NCBI GenBank assembly: GCA_034430275.1 | Contig: DAOUEW010000309.1 | Coordinates: 1 to 5,471, forward strand | Length of the DNA: 5,471 nt | Reading direction: 5' to 3' | From: JAUVXJ01 sp034430275 | GTDB lineage: Bacteria > Chloroflexota > Anaerolineae > UBA7937 > B3-Chlor | Shown here: positions 1 to 5,062 of the stretch, piece after piece | Layout of the letters: every line of letters starts with the position of its first letter | How positions within the stretch are numbered: position 1 is the stretch's first letter | Position numbers and translations under genes: made by a program | The notes under the pieces: generated by a model | What the model saw: only the letters and a program-made list of their open reading frames with translations | Databases searched by the model: none | Told to the model about the DNA's origin: nothing

Positions 1-139
1 ACGCCCGATAGTCCGCTAATCCCTTCAAACTCAAAACCTTCGTCATCGCTGCCGTCAATGTGGTCTTCCCATGATCTACGTGCCCGATCGTCCCCACATT
101 CACGTGCGGCTTGTCCCTTACAAACTTCTCCTTCGACAT
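1..139 (-). CDS. tuf: Elongation factor Tu, N-terminal part (runs off left edge)
   Basis: This is the first 46 codons of EF-Tu, the cytoplasmic GTPase that carries aminoacyl-tRNA to the ribosomal A site. The protein begins MSKEKFVRDKPHVNVGTIGH, and the P-loop GHVDHGKT occupies residues 19-26, which is diagnostic of EF-Tu. The ATG at 137-139 is preceded by a strong Shine-Dalgarno, GGAGGAAGG, at 143-151. The rest of the gene lies beyond position 1. It is the last visible member of an operon that starts at the promoter at 487-515 and includes three tRNA genes; tRNA-Thr(GGT) ends 33 bp upstream of the ATG. Codon choice is unlike the neighbours: 27 of 46 codons end in G and only 6 in C. Identity is essentially certain. 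Whether the genome has a second tuf copy cannot be seen. Confidence 0.96.
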   Translation of the reverse strand, partial: MSKEKFVRDKPHVNVGTIGHVDHGKTTLTAAMTKVLSLKGLADYRA

Positions 140-172
140 TGTCCTTCCTCCGTGTAACTTACGAAGTCATTA

Positions 173-245
173 AGCCCACGATGGGACTCGAACCCATGAC
201 CGCGTTCTTACCAAGAACGTGCTCTACCGGCTGAGCTACGTGGGC
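173..245 (-). tRNA. tRNA-Thr (anticodon GGT)
   Basis: A full cloverleaf can be folded. The acceptor stem is GCCCACG (245-239) with CGTGGGC (180-174). The anticodon stem is CGTTC/GAACG around loop TTGGTAA, giving anticodon GGT at 212-210. The T arm is ATGGG-TTCGAGT-CCCAT. The discriminator base is T (position 173). No CCA is encoded after it (TAA follows), so the CCA end must be added by tRNA nucleotidyltransferase. It reads ACC and ACU codons. It is the third tRNA of the tRNA-tuf operon and corresponds to thrT, which directly precedes tufB in E. coli. Confidence 0.96.
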
Positions 246-258
246 ATACGGCCATAGG

Positions 259-340
259 TGGGCAGGGAAGGATTCGAACCTCCGAAGGCTGAGCCAACTG
301 ATTTACAGTCAGTCCCCTTTGGCCGCTTGGGTACCTGCCC
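259..340 (-). tRNA. tRNA-Tyr (anticodon GTA)
   Basis: This is a class II tRNA with a long variable arm, as expected for bacterial tRNA-Tyr. The acceptor is GGGCAGG (340-334) with CCTGCCC (266-260), and the discriminator is A at 259. The anticodon stem ACTGA/TCAGT encloses loop CTGTAAA with anticodon GTA. The T arm is GGAGG-TTCGAAT-CCTTC, with one G-U pair. The bases after the discriminator read CCT, so a complete CCA is not encoded. It is the second tRNA of the tRNA-tuf operon, matching tyrU in the E. coli tufB operon. Confidence 0.96.
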
Positions 341-344
341 GCGT

Positions 345-359
345 CTCCCTCTCAGGGAG
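345..359 (-). other. Hairpin in the spacer between tRNA-Thr(TGT) and tRNA-Tyr
   Basis: On the transcript, CTCCCT-GAG-AGGGAG forms a perfect 6-bp stem with a 3-nt loop. It begins directly after the encoded CCA of tRNA-Thr(TGT) (360-362) and ends 4 nt before the mature 5' end of tRNA-Tyr (340). No U-tract follows, so it is not an intrinsic terminator. A processing signal for separating the two tRNAs is the likely role, but that is inference. Confidence 0.6.
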
Positions 360-435
360 TGGAGCCGACGGTGGGACTCGAACCCGCAACCGGCGGTTTA
401 CAAAACCGCTGCTCTGCCTGTTGAGCTACGTCGGC
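360..435 (-). tRNA. tRNA-Thr (anticodon TGT), CCA encoded
   Basis: The acceptor stem is GCCGACG (435-429) with CGTCGGC (370-364). The discriminator is T at 363, followed by an encoded CCA at 362-360. The anticodon stem GCGGT/ACCGC encloses TTTGTAA, giving anticodon TGT at 402-400. The T arm is GCGGG-TTCGAGT-CCCAC, closed with one G-mismatch-tolerant outer pair. It reads ACA (and ACG by wobble). It is the first gene after the promoter at 487-515 and corresponds to thrU in E. coli. It is the only one of the three tRNAs here with a genomic CCA. Confidence 0.96.
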
Positions 436-451
436 CTACAGGCCACGCACA

Positions 452-468
452 TCAGTCAGACCGACTGA
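452..468 (-). other. Leader hairpin upstream of the first tRNA
   Basis: In the short leader between the predicted transcription start (about 481) and tRNA-Thr(TGT), TCAGTC-GGTCT-GACTGA forms a perfect 6-bp stem with a 5-nt loop. No U-run follows, so termination is unlikely. It could guide 5' processing or be an inert leader structure. Its right half also overlaps the -35-like element of a possible plus-strand promoter. Confidence 0.5.
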
Positions 469-494
469 CAGCATGGTCGACTACATAGTATAAT
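465..494 (+). promoter_or_regulatory. Possible divergent plus-strand promoter overlapping the tuf operon -10
   Basis: On the plus strand CTGACA (465-470) lies 18 bp before a perfect TATAAT (489-494). The two -10 elements on opposite strands overlap by four bases because the sequence there is nearly symmetric. Any transcript would start near 501 and run antisense into the 3' end of the radical SAM gene. No plausible plus-strand gene follows, so this may only give antisense RNA or be chance in an AT-rich patch. Confidence 0.4.
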
Positions 495-515
495 ATAATG
501 GGTCGCCAATGTCAA
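487..515 (-). promoter_or_regulatory. Sigma-70 promoter of the tRNA-tuf operon
   Basis: On the minus strand a perfect -35 TTGACA (515-510) is followed by a 17-bp spacer and a -10 TATACT (492-487), five of six consensus bases. TATACT is typical of strong stable-RNA promoters. Transcription should start near 481, giving a leader of about 45 nt before tRNA-Thr(TGT). There is no AT-rich UP element upstream, since 516-544 is GC-rich. The -35 lies only 30 bp beyond the stop codon of the radical SAM gene. Confidence 0.9.
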
Positions 516-544
516 CTCGCGTTTGGAGCCCCCAACGACCTCTC

Positions 545-1933
545 TTACGGGCCCTCCGGAGACCCCTCCAGCCCCCTCAGGTACGCCTCCGGGTTGCTCA
601 CTTCAGACAGCAGATTCTTGATACGACGAAGCCCCGACACCTGGATGCTTCCAGACCGGATGCGCTGCTTCAGGTCCGAGAAGCTCATGGTTGTGCTCGC
701 ATAGAGGCGCGCCATCTCGCCATAGAACTGTCTGGCAGGCAGCTCGGTAGGTAAAACGCTGTGCAGGAAGTCGAAGAGTTCGTAGTTCCGCGTGGTCAGT
801 TCGCTCAGCTTCTCGCGGAAGAACTCTGTACCCGGCAACGGGGTCAACACGCTGAACTGCGGAAAGCTGATCTTGAGACGACGTACGTAGTCGATCAGAT
901 CGTCGAAGTCGGCCCTGCCCCAGCCGGGGTCCACGATGAAGGCGCCCCAGATGTCCACCCCATTCGCCCTCAGGATGCGCGCTGCCTCCTCGTTCATCTT
1001 GACGGAAGTACGCTTTCGGAGGTCGGTGAGCTCCTCCTCTCTGAACTTCTCGAACCCGACGAGGACCGTCGACAGCCCGATCCTTGCCCAACACTCGATG
1101 AGTTCAGGTCGCCGCACGATGCTATCGCTGCGGGCCTGCATCCAATACCTCAGCTTCAGCCCCGCCTCTTTCACCAAATCACATATCCTGGCAGCCCTCT
1201 GGTGGTCCTGGAGGAAGTTGTCGTCCACGAAGTAGGTGGTTTCTCCTCCCACACTTTCCAGCTCCTGTACCACCCTCTCAGGCGACTTGAATCGGCAACG
1301 GCGCCGATGGAAGACCCACACAGAGCAGAACTTGCACCGGTGCGGGCAACCGCGCGCCGTCTCCAGGGGAGCAGGCGATGACCAGAACTGGAAGAAGTAC
1401 TTGTCGCGATACTCCTCGGTGAGGTGCCTCGCTGGCGGCGGGCTCTCATCGAGGTCCGTCAACAGTGGTCTGGATGGTGTGGAGATCTGCTCGTCACTTC
1501 GGCGGAACACGAGTCCGGCCACATCGTCGAGGTCCCTTCGGTTCTCCAGGGCTACGACCAGTTCCGCCAGCGTCCTCTCGCCTTCCCCCACCACGACGAC
1601 ATCCACCGCCGGCGTTTCGAAATCCTCCGGGCAAAGCGTAGCGTGGTATCCCCCCACCACGGTGACAATCCTGGCGTCCAGCTCCTTGATCTGCTGGCAG
1701 ACGGCCAGCATCTGCGGTACATCGGGTGTGTATCCTGTGACGCCGACCACGTCTGGCCCGAAGCCTCGAAGTGAGTCTTCCAACTCAGGGTCGATGCGCA
1801 TGTCCAGGATCTTCACATCGTGCTCAGGCAGGCTGGCCGCCAGGATCTCGAGAGCCAAGGGTTCCGGACAGCCGAACTTGGTGAATCCCACCACGTTCCG
1901 GCTCTGGGGCGGTTGCACGAGCAGTACTCTCAT
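545..1933 (-). CDS. Cobalamin-binding radical SAM protein, HpnR-like
   Basis: The 462-residue protein has two clear parts. Residues 1-135 form a Rossmann-like B12-binding domain (MRVLLVQPP start, VVGGYHATL at 92-100, VVGEGE at 114-119). Residues about 190-375 form the radical SAM barrel, with the iron-sulfur motif CPHRCKFC (C196, C200, C203; DNA 1325-1348). Family knowledge: such enzymes use SAM and cobalamin, mostly for methylation of unreactive carbons. From memory, the text RSD (268-270), IVDPGW (333-338), LTPLPGTE (363-370) and LTTRNYELFD (379-388) resembles HpnR, the hopanoid C-3 methylase, and the length is similar. The cobalamin-ligating DxHxxG motif is absent; the matching position reads DMRIDPE (44-50). 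The ATG at 1931-1933 has GAGGAG 7 nt upstream. A ribbon-helix-helix gene lies 53 bp upstream. No other hopanoid or lipid gene is visible, so the substrate is unknown. Confidence 0.88.
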   Translation of the reverse strand: MRVLLVQPPQSRNVVGFTKFGCPEPLALEILAASLPEHDVKILDMRIDPELEDSLRGFGPDVVGVTGYTPDVPQMLAVCQQIKELDARIVTVVGGYHATLCPEDFETPAVDVVVVGEGERTLAELVVALENRRDLDDVAGLVFRRSDEQISTPSRPLLTDLDESPPPARHLTEEYRDKYFFQFWSSPAPLETARGCPHRCKFCSVWVFHRRRCRFKSPERVVQELESVGGETTYFVDDNFLQDHQRAARICDLVKEAGLKLRYWMQARSDSIVRRPELIECWARIGLSTVLVGFEKFREEELTDLRKRTSVKMNEEAARILRANGVDIWGAFIVDPGWGRADFDDLIDYVRRLKISFPQFSVLTPLPGTEFFREKLSELTTRNYELFDFLHSVLPTELPARQFYGEMARLYASTTMSFSDLKQRIRSGSIQVSGLRRIKNLLSEVSNPEAYLRGLEGSPEGP

Positions 1934-1986
1934 CTTAGTCCTCCTCGAGACCTTTTCACGGAACCATCTCTCGGCACCAGCTCACT

Positions 1987-2259
1987 CTAGTCGGAAGCAA
2001 AGCTGTCTTCCTCTGCAAGTAGCTCTCGTCGGCGGATGCCAATCGGCCCTCCCTCCCCGTCCAGGAGAAGAGAGGTCTCGTCCAGGCGCCGGGCCTCGAA
2101 CGCAGCCAGATCACGGTCCACTTCGCTCATGTAGACCTGTCTGATCGCCTCGCGTATCAGTTCGCTCACCGAAGAGCCGCGTCTCTGCGCCAGCACCTTC
2201 AGGAGCGCATACTCCTCATCCGATAGCTGTACATCCATCCGTCTGCCAGGCGCCGACAT
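1987..2259 (-). CDS. Ribbon-helix-helix (CopG/Arc-type) DNA-binding protein
   Basis: The 90-residue protein carries a ribbon-helix-helix fold near its N-terminus. A short strand, RMDVQLS (7-13), is followed by helix DEEYALLKVLAQRRG (14-28), a turn, and helix SVSELIREAIRQVY (30-43). Such proteins bind operators as dimers and are often antitoxins or small repressors. The remaining 47 residues are charged and ambiguous. I chose the ATG at 2257-2259 because GGAGGTGA lies 8 nt upstream; a GTG three codons earlier sits inside that Shine-Dalgarno and is unlikely. A later ATG (residue 8) would remove little of the fold. No toxin gene adjoins it. The next gene, 53 bp downstream, is the radical SAM enzyme, so it may regulate its own operon. 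That role is inference. Confidence 0.8.
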   Translation of the reverse strand: MSAPGRRMDVQLSDEEYALLKVLAQRRGSSVSELIREAIRQVYMSEVDRDLAAFEARRLDETSLLLDGEGGPIGIRRRELLAEEDSFASD

Positions 2260-2264
2260 CCTGC

Positions 2265-2273
2265 TCACCTCCC
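2265..2273 (-). promoter_or_regulatory. Shine-Dalgarno deciding the ribbon-helix-helix gene start
   Basis: GGGAGGTGA on the minus strand places its GGAGG core 8 nt before the ATG at 2257-2259. The in-frame GTG at 2266-2268 overlaps the motif and therefore cannot be served by it, so the shorter 90-residue product is preferred. Confidence 0.75.
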
Positions 2274-2379
2274 CCGTCGATTCTCAGTCCCCATTCCCGA
2301 GGCGCTCCGGATTCGCAGCCTAGAAGATCATCGATCGCCCGGCGCCGGCAACCGTGGATCTGTGAACCGAACGCTCTCC

Positions 2380-3558
2380 CTAGCCCTGAGCGCAGGCGTT
2401 CCACATCGGAGAGTCCCCAGCATACCACTCCCTCGGCTCCATGTTATCGAGGTGGGTCCCTTGCGCGTTTTGTGCAGTGATTCCCCACCACCCGGGGTCC
2501 AGAGTGAAGATCTCACTGCCACCAATGGGTATTGGGAACGCGATGTCGTTTGGTCCCTTGTCTGGTTGCGAAAGCTCGTATATGTACAGACGGCCAATGT
2601 CCTCGGTGCAGTAATTGTAGACCACCAGGTTGACGGATTGGGGTGGCGGAGGCGGCGGAAGCTGCGTGTAGATCTCCCAGGTCCAGTTCCCGTGGATGGG
2701 CTGGTTCCGCACCAGGCTCAGTTCGTTCAGGCCACAATCCAGCGCCTTGAGGTCATAGTTGCCGGGCGGAATGGTCCACAGAGCGCTCTGCCCAGCGTAG
2801 ATCCTGTTTCCTTGCAGCAATCGATTCGACCCCCACGACTCGGAGGGCGGTGAGAAGTACACCTCACAAATGTCCACCGACGTGTAGTTCTCAACCCACA
2901 GATTGGCTAGCTGAGTCGTCGGCGTAGGTGACGGCGGAGGCTTCGTGGCTGTGGGAGAGGGCGGCTGCGTGGGAGTAGCAGTAGGGGGCGCCGGTGCCGC
3001 CTGACGCTGCGTTGGCGTGGGAGGAGGCGAAGTAGATGTAGCCGCCGGGCGAGTGGGGCTGGGCGTGGTCGCTGACGGGGAATCCGCTACAGTCGGAAGA
3101 ACAGTCTCTGTCCCGCTCGGTGTACGAGTGCCTCCGGGGAGGAGCAGGCTGATGGTTACTGTCGATCCAGGCACAGGTTCACCTTCTCCAACGGTGATGG
3201 TCACGCCCACCGGATCACTGGCCACTCTGTCGCGGCTGTAGGCGTATACGATGAGCGTGTGGTCGCCTGGGTCCTGCGCAACCCAGCGCAGCACGCCCGT
3301 CATCGTAGGCTGGCCCTCCGCCACCGGACTGTTCTGTGAATTGACCACCTGACCACCCACCTCCAGATCGACCCGAATGACCGCGTCAGCATCGGTGGCC
3401 CGGTATTCGACCTCCACCTCTTCCCCCAAGGCCACCTGAGACCCGCTGGGTGGAGAGAGAATCTCCACCGACGGTTTCTGCGGCCCACCCACGCAGGCCA
3501 GCGCTCCCCCTACGAGCAGAAACAGGACTACCACCAAGATCTTTCGAACACTCGACAT
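2380..3558 (-). CDS. Exported, probably lipid-anchored protein with Ig-like domain and tandem C-terminal domains
   Basis: The 392-residue protein starts with a signal sequence: MSSVRK, a hydrophobic core (7-21), then Cys22. The site reads G-A-L-A-C, which fits a weak lipobox and also an A-L-A signal peptidase I cut, so anchoring is probable but not certain. Residues 29-123 look like a bacterial Ig-like beta-sandwich (PSVEILSPPSGSQVALGEE start; DHTLIVYAYS near the end). Residues about 140-216 are a Pro/Thr/Ser linker. Two related domains follow (217-297 and 308-392), separated by a run of six prolines. The ATG at 3556-3558 is chosen because GGGAG lies 8 nt upstream; the ATG six codons earlier has no Shine-Dalgarno. 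I know no function. Surface binding or scaffolding is a guess from the architecture, which is frequent in Anaerolineae. Confidence 0.85.
   Translation of the reverse strand: MSSVRKILVVVLFLLVGGALACVGGPQKPSVEILSPPSGSQVALGEEVEVEYRATDADAVIRVDLEVGGQVVNSQNSPVAEGQPTMTGVLRWVAQDPGDHTLIVYAYSRDRVASDPVGVTITVGEGEPVPGSTVTISLLLPGGTRTPSGTETVLPTVADSPSATTPSPTRPAATSTSPPPTPTQRQAAPAPPTATPTQPPSPTATKPPPSPTPTTQLANLWVENYTSVDICEVYFSPPSESWGSNRLLQGNRIYAGQSALWTIPPGNYDLKALDCGLNELSLVRNQPIHGNWTWEIYTQLPPPPPPQSVNLVVYNYCTEDIGRLYIYELSQPDKGPNDIAFPIPIGGSEIFTLDPGWWGITAQNAQGTHLDNMEPREWYAGDSPMWNACAQG
2383..2910 (-). repeat. Two tandem divergent domains in the exported protein
   Basis: At the protein level, residues 217-297 and 308-392 share a spaced pattern. 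Copy A has ANLWVENYTSVDICEVY and copy B has VNLVVYNYCTEDIGRLY, each followed by an I..G motif and then a PG turn (IPPGNYDL in A, LDPGWWGI in B). Copy A keeps the SWG and YDLKALDC features I associate with a recurring Chloroflexota surface domain; copy B has lost them. The two copies are not similar enough to count as a DNA-level repeat. Confidence 0.6.
2911..3081 (-). other. Pro/Thr/Ser low-complexity linker coding region
   Basis: Residues 160-216 of the exported protein are dominated by Pro, Thr, Ser and Ala, with repeated PTPT, PTAT and SPT units (for example PPTPTQ, PPTATPTQPPSPTATK). It is in frame and codes for an extended spacer that would hold the C-terminal domains away from the membrane or wall. 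Such Thr/Pro-rich segments are often glycosylated; whether this one is cannot be seen. Confidence 0.75.
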
Positions 3559-3566
3559 CAACGCTT

Positions 3567-3571
3567 CTCCC
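3567..3571 (-). promoter_or_regulatory. Shine-Dalgarno deciding the exported-protein start
   Basis: GGGAG lies 8 nt before the ATG at 3556-3558. The upstream in-frame ATG at 3574-3576 has only a GTCAATAACC context and no Shine-Dalgarno. The shorter form also gives a more typical signal peptide N-region (MSSVRK). Confidence 0.65.
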
Positions 3572-3613
3572 TTCATTGGTTATTGACAACCGGGTCAGCG
3601 GTTTGAGAGCCGC

Positions 3614-3642
3614 ATTGTAGCATCGTCTGCGATGTATCGCCA
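3614..3642 (-). promoter_or_regulatory. Possible promoter for the exported-protein gene, with an inverted repeat in the spacer
   Basis: A -10 TACAAT (3619-3614) lies 17 bp after TGGCGA (3642-3637), which matches the -35 consensus at only three of six positions. The start would be near 3606, giving a leader of about 48 nt. The spacer contains the perfect inverted repeat CATCG-CAGA-CGATG (3634-3621), which could be an operator or chance. This is a weak call. Confidence 0.35.
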
Positions 3643-3697
3643 GCAGGTCGCCCGGCCAGCTCTACCGCTCTGGAGTCGGCGCCAGGCTGAGGTCAGG

Positions 3698-4795
3698 TCA
3701 CACGTTGAACCGGAAGTGCACGACGTCGCCGTCCTGTATCCTGTAGTCGCGACCCTCCAGCCGGAGCAGGCCCCTCTCCCTGGCATCGGCAAAGGAACCA
3801 GCGTCCAGCAAGACGTCGCAATGCACGACCTCCGCGCGAATGAAGCCTTTCTGCATATCAGTATGGATCTTCCCCGCCGCCTCCCAAGCTGATGAGCCTT
3901 CGACCACGGTCCAGGCACGAAGCTCCCGGCCTCCGGTCGCCGTGAAGAAGGTGACCAGGTTCAATAGCCGGTAGCCGGCGGAGATGACCTGCTCGAGTCC
4001 GGATTCGCGGAGGCCCAATTCGGCCCGATAGGCCCGGGCCTCATCGATAGGCCACTCAGCCAGGTCGGCCTCCAACTGTGCGCAGATCCTCACCACCTCT
4101 ACTCCGGCTGCCTCTCCGGCATCCAACACAGCCTGGATCAGGCCGTCGCCGCCTGACAGGGCCTCCTCGTCCACATTGGCCACGTAGAGCTGGGGCTTGC
4201 TGGTGAGAAGACCGTAGCCCATCACGATGCTCGCTTCCTCGCCCTCCCTCGGCGCCTGCTCAGCCCTGCCGCCCTCGCTCAGCGTTCCCTGGAGACGTTG
4301 CAGCAGCTTGAGCTCGGCTTGGTACTCCTTGGGCCCGCCCTTGCTCGCCGCCCTGACCTTCTCCAGGCGCTTCTCCACTGTGGCCAGGTCAGCCAGCGCC
4401 AGCTCCAGATTGATGATCTCGATATCCGAGCGGGGGTCCAGATCCTCGGTGGTGTGGGGGATGTCCGGCGCGCGGAAGCAGCGCACCACCATAGCCACCG
4501 CGTCCACGTTCCGGATATGGCCCAGGAACTGGTTGCCCAAACCCTCACCCAGGCTGGCCCCCTTCACCAGGCCCGCGATATCGACGAACGTGATGGTGGT
4601 GGGGGTCACCTTGTCCGGTTGCACCAGGGCCGCGACCCTGTCCAAGCGCGCATCCGGCACGGCAACCACCCCCACGTTGGGGTCTATAGTGGTGAAGGGA
4701 TAGGAAGCGACCTCCGCTCCGGCTCGTGTCAGGGCGTTGAACAAAGTCGACTTGCCCACGTTGGGCAAGCCGACTATACCGATCTGCAAGCTCAC
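3698..4795 (-). CDS. ychF: Redox-regulated ATPase YchF (OLA1 family)
   Basis: The 365-residue product matches the usual YchF length (363 in E. coli). YchF is a cytosolic ribosome-associated P-loop NTPase of the Obg group that prefers ATP and is linked to translation and oxidative-stress response. Visible motifs are P-loop GLPNVGKST (9-17), G2 region SYPFTTIDPN (31-40), G3 DIAGLVKGAS (72-81) and, in place of NKxD, the NxxE motif NVDE (207-210) that explains ATP preference. A charged helical region spans about 120-190. The C-terminal TGS-like domain (about 283-365) ends HFRFNV, close to the family's usual ending. I chose the GTG at 4793-4795 because GAGGTG lies 5 nt upstream and the protein then begins MSLQIGIVGLPNVG. 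The open frame continues 59 codons upstream without family similarity. The pth gene, its common partner, is not adjacent. Confidence 0.96.
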   Translation of the reverse strand: MSLQIGIVGLPNVGKSTLFNALTRAGAEVASYPFTTIDPNVGVVAVPDARLDRVAALVQPDKVTPTTITFVDIAGLVKGASLGEGLGNQFLGHIRNVDAVAMVVRCFRAPDIPHTTEDLDPRSDIEIINLELALADLATVEKRLEKVRAASKGGPKEYQAELKLLQRLQGTLSEGGRAEQAPREGEEASIVMGYGLLTSKPQLYVANVDEEALSGGDGLIQAVLDAGEAAGVEVVRICAQLEADLAEWPIDEARAYRAELGLRESGLEQVISAGYRLLNLVTFFTATGGRELRAWTVVEGSSAWEAAGKIHTDMQKGFIRAEVVHCDVLLDAGSFADARERGLLRLEGRDYRIQDGDVVHFRFNV

Positions 4796-5062
4796 GCCAG
4801 CACCTCGTGCGCTGGGGAAAACGAGACGAGGACTCGATTCACGCCTAGCCCCTCCGGTCAGAATACAAGGTGCACACAGTGCTCCGTCTGGTGCTACGGG
4901 ATGCGGGTCAAACTCCGGCGCTCTGCCAATGAGAGCGATGCTCCGCTCGCGTCGCGCGAACTGGCCTGGCACAAGTCAGCCATAGGCGAGGGATCCCTCG
5001 AAACCGCCCGCCTTGTGTGCTGGGCCCCGACGCTCCGGAACCCACGTCAGCTAGGGCAACCC
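4796..5062. other. Intergenic gap without a recognisable gene
   Basis: This lies between the stop of the LamG-like gene and the ychF start, apart from the ychF Shine-Dalgarno at 4801-4806. Open frames here are only extensions of shadows. I looked for a ychF promoter: minus-strand TTGACC (4911-4906) has no -10 at the right distance, and TATTCT (in the reverse complement of 4862-4872) has no -35. The one clear structure is a perfect 14-bp palindrome, CGAGGGATCCCTCG, at 4987-5000, 62 bp after the upstream stop; it has no U-tract and is not a typical terminator. Confidence 0.6.
4801..4806 (-). promoter_or_regulatory. Shine-Dalgarno deciding the ychF start
   Basis: GAGGTG sits 5 nt before the GTG at 4793-4795 (7 nt counted from its GAGG core). 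It supports the GTG start over the ATG 59 codons upstream, which would add a non-conserved extension before the P-loop domain. Confidence 0.7.

Noticed and set aside
258..488. Plus-strand 76-codon open frame across the tRNA genes
   Set aside because: It is the antisense translation of tRNA-Tyr and tRNA-Thr(TGT), a well-known source of spurious proteins (FEPPKAEPTDLQSVPF and WDSNPQPAVYKTAALPVELR patterns).
761..1381. Plus-strand 206-codon open frame
   Set aside because: It is fully antisense to the radical SAM gene, which has clear catalytic motifs; no Shine-Dalgarno or recognisable domain was seen.
1236..2144. Plus-strand 302-codon open frame
   Set aside because: It lies opposite the radical SAM and ribbon-helix-helix genes, is Ser/Arg/Thr-rich with no family motif, and reflects high GC in the third codon position of the true genes.
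1987..2259. A toxin-antitoxin module
   Set aside because: The ribbon-helix-helix protein could be an antitoxin, but neither neighbour resembles a RelE, PIN, MazF or other toxin, and no small open frame overlaps it.
2339..2348. CCGGCGCCGG palindrome after the exported-protein gene as a terminator
   Set aside because: It is too short to form a stable hairpin with a loop and has no U-tract; common by chance in GC-rich DNA.
4796..4972. N-terminal extension of YchF to the ATG at 4970-4972
   Set aside because: The family begins a few residues before GLPNVGKST, and the GTG at 4793-4795 has its own Shine-Dalgarno.
4987..5000. Perfect palindrome CGAGGGATCCCTCG as an intrinsic terminator
   Set aside because: The stem is only 5 bp with a 4-nt loop and no U-tract follows on either strand. 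It may be chance.
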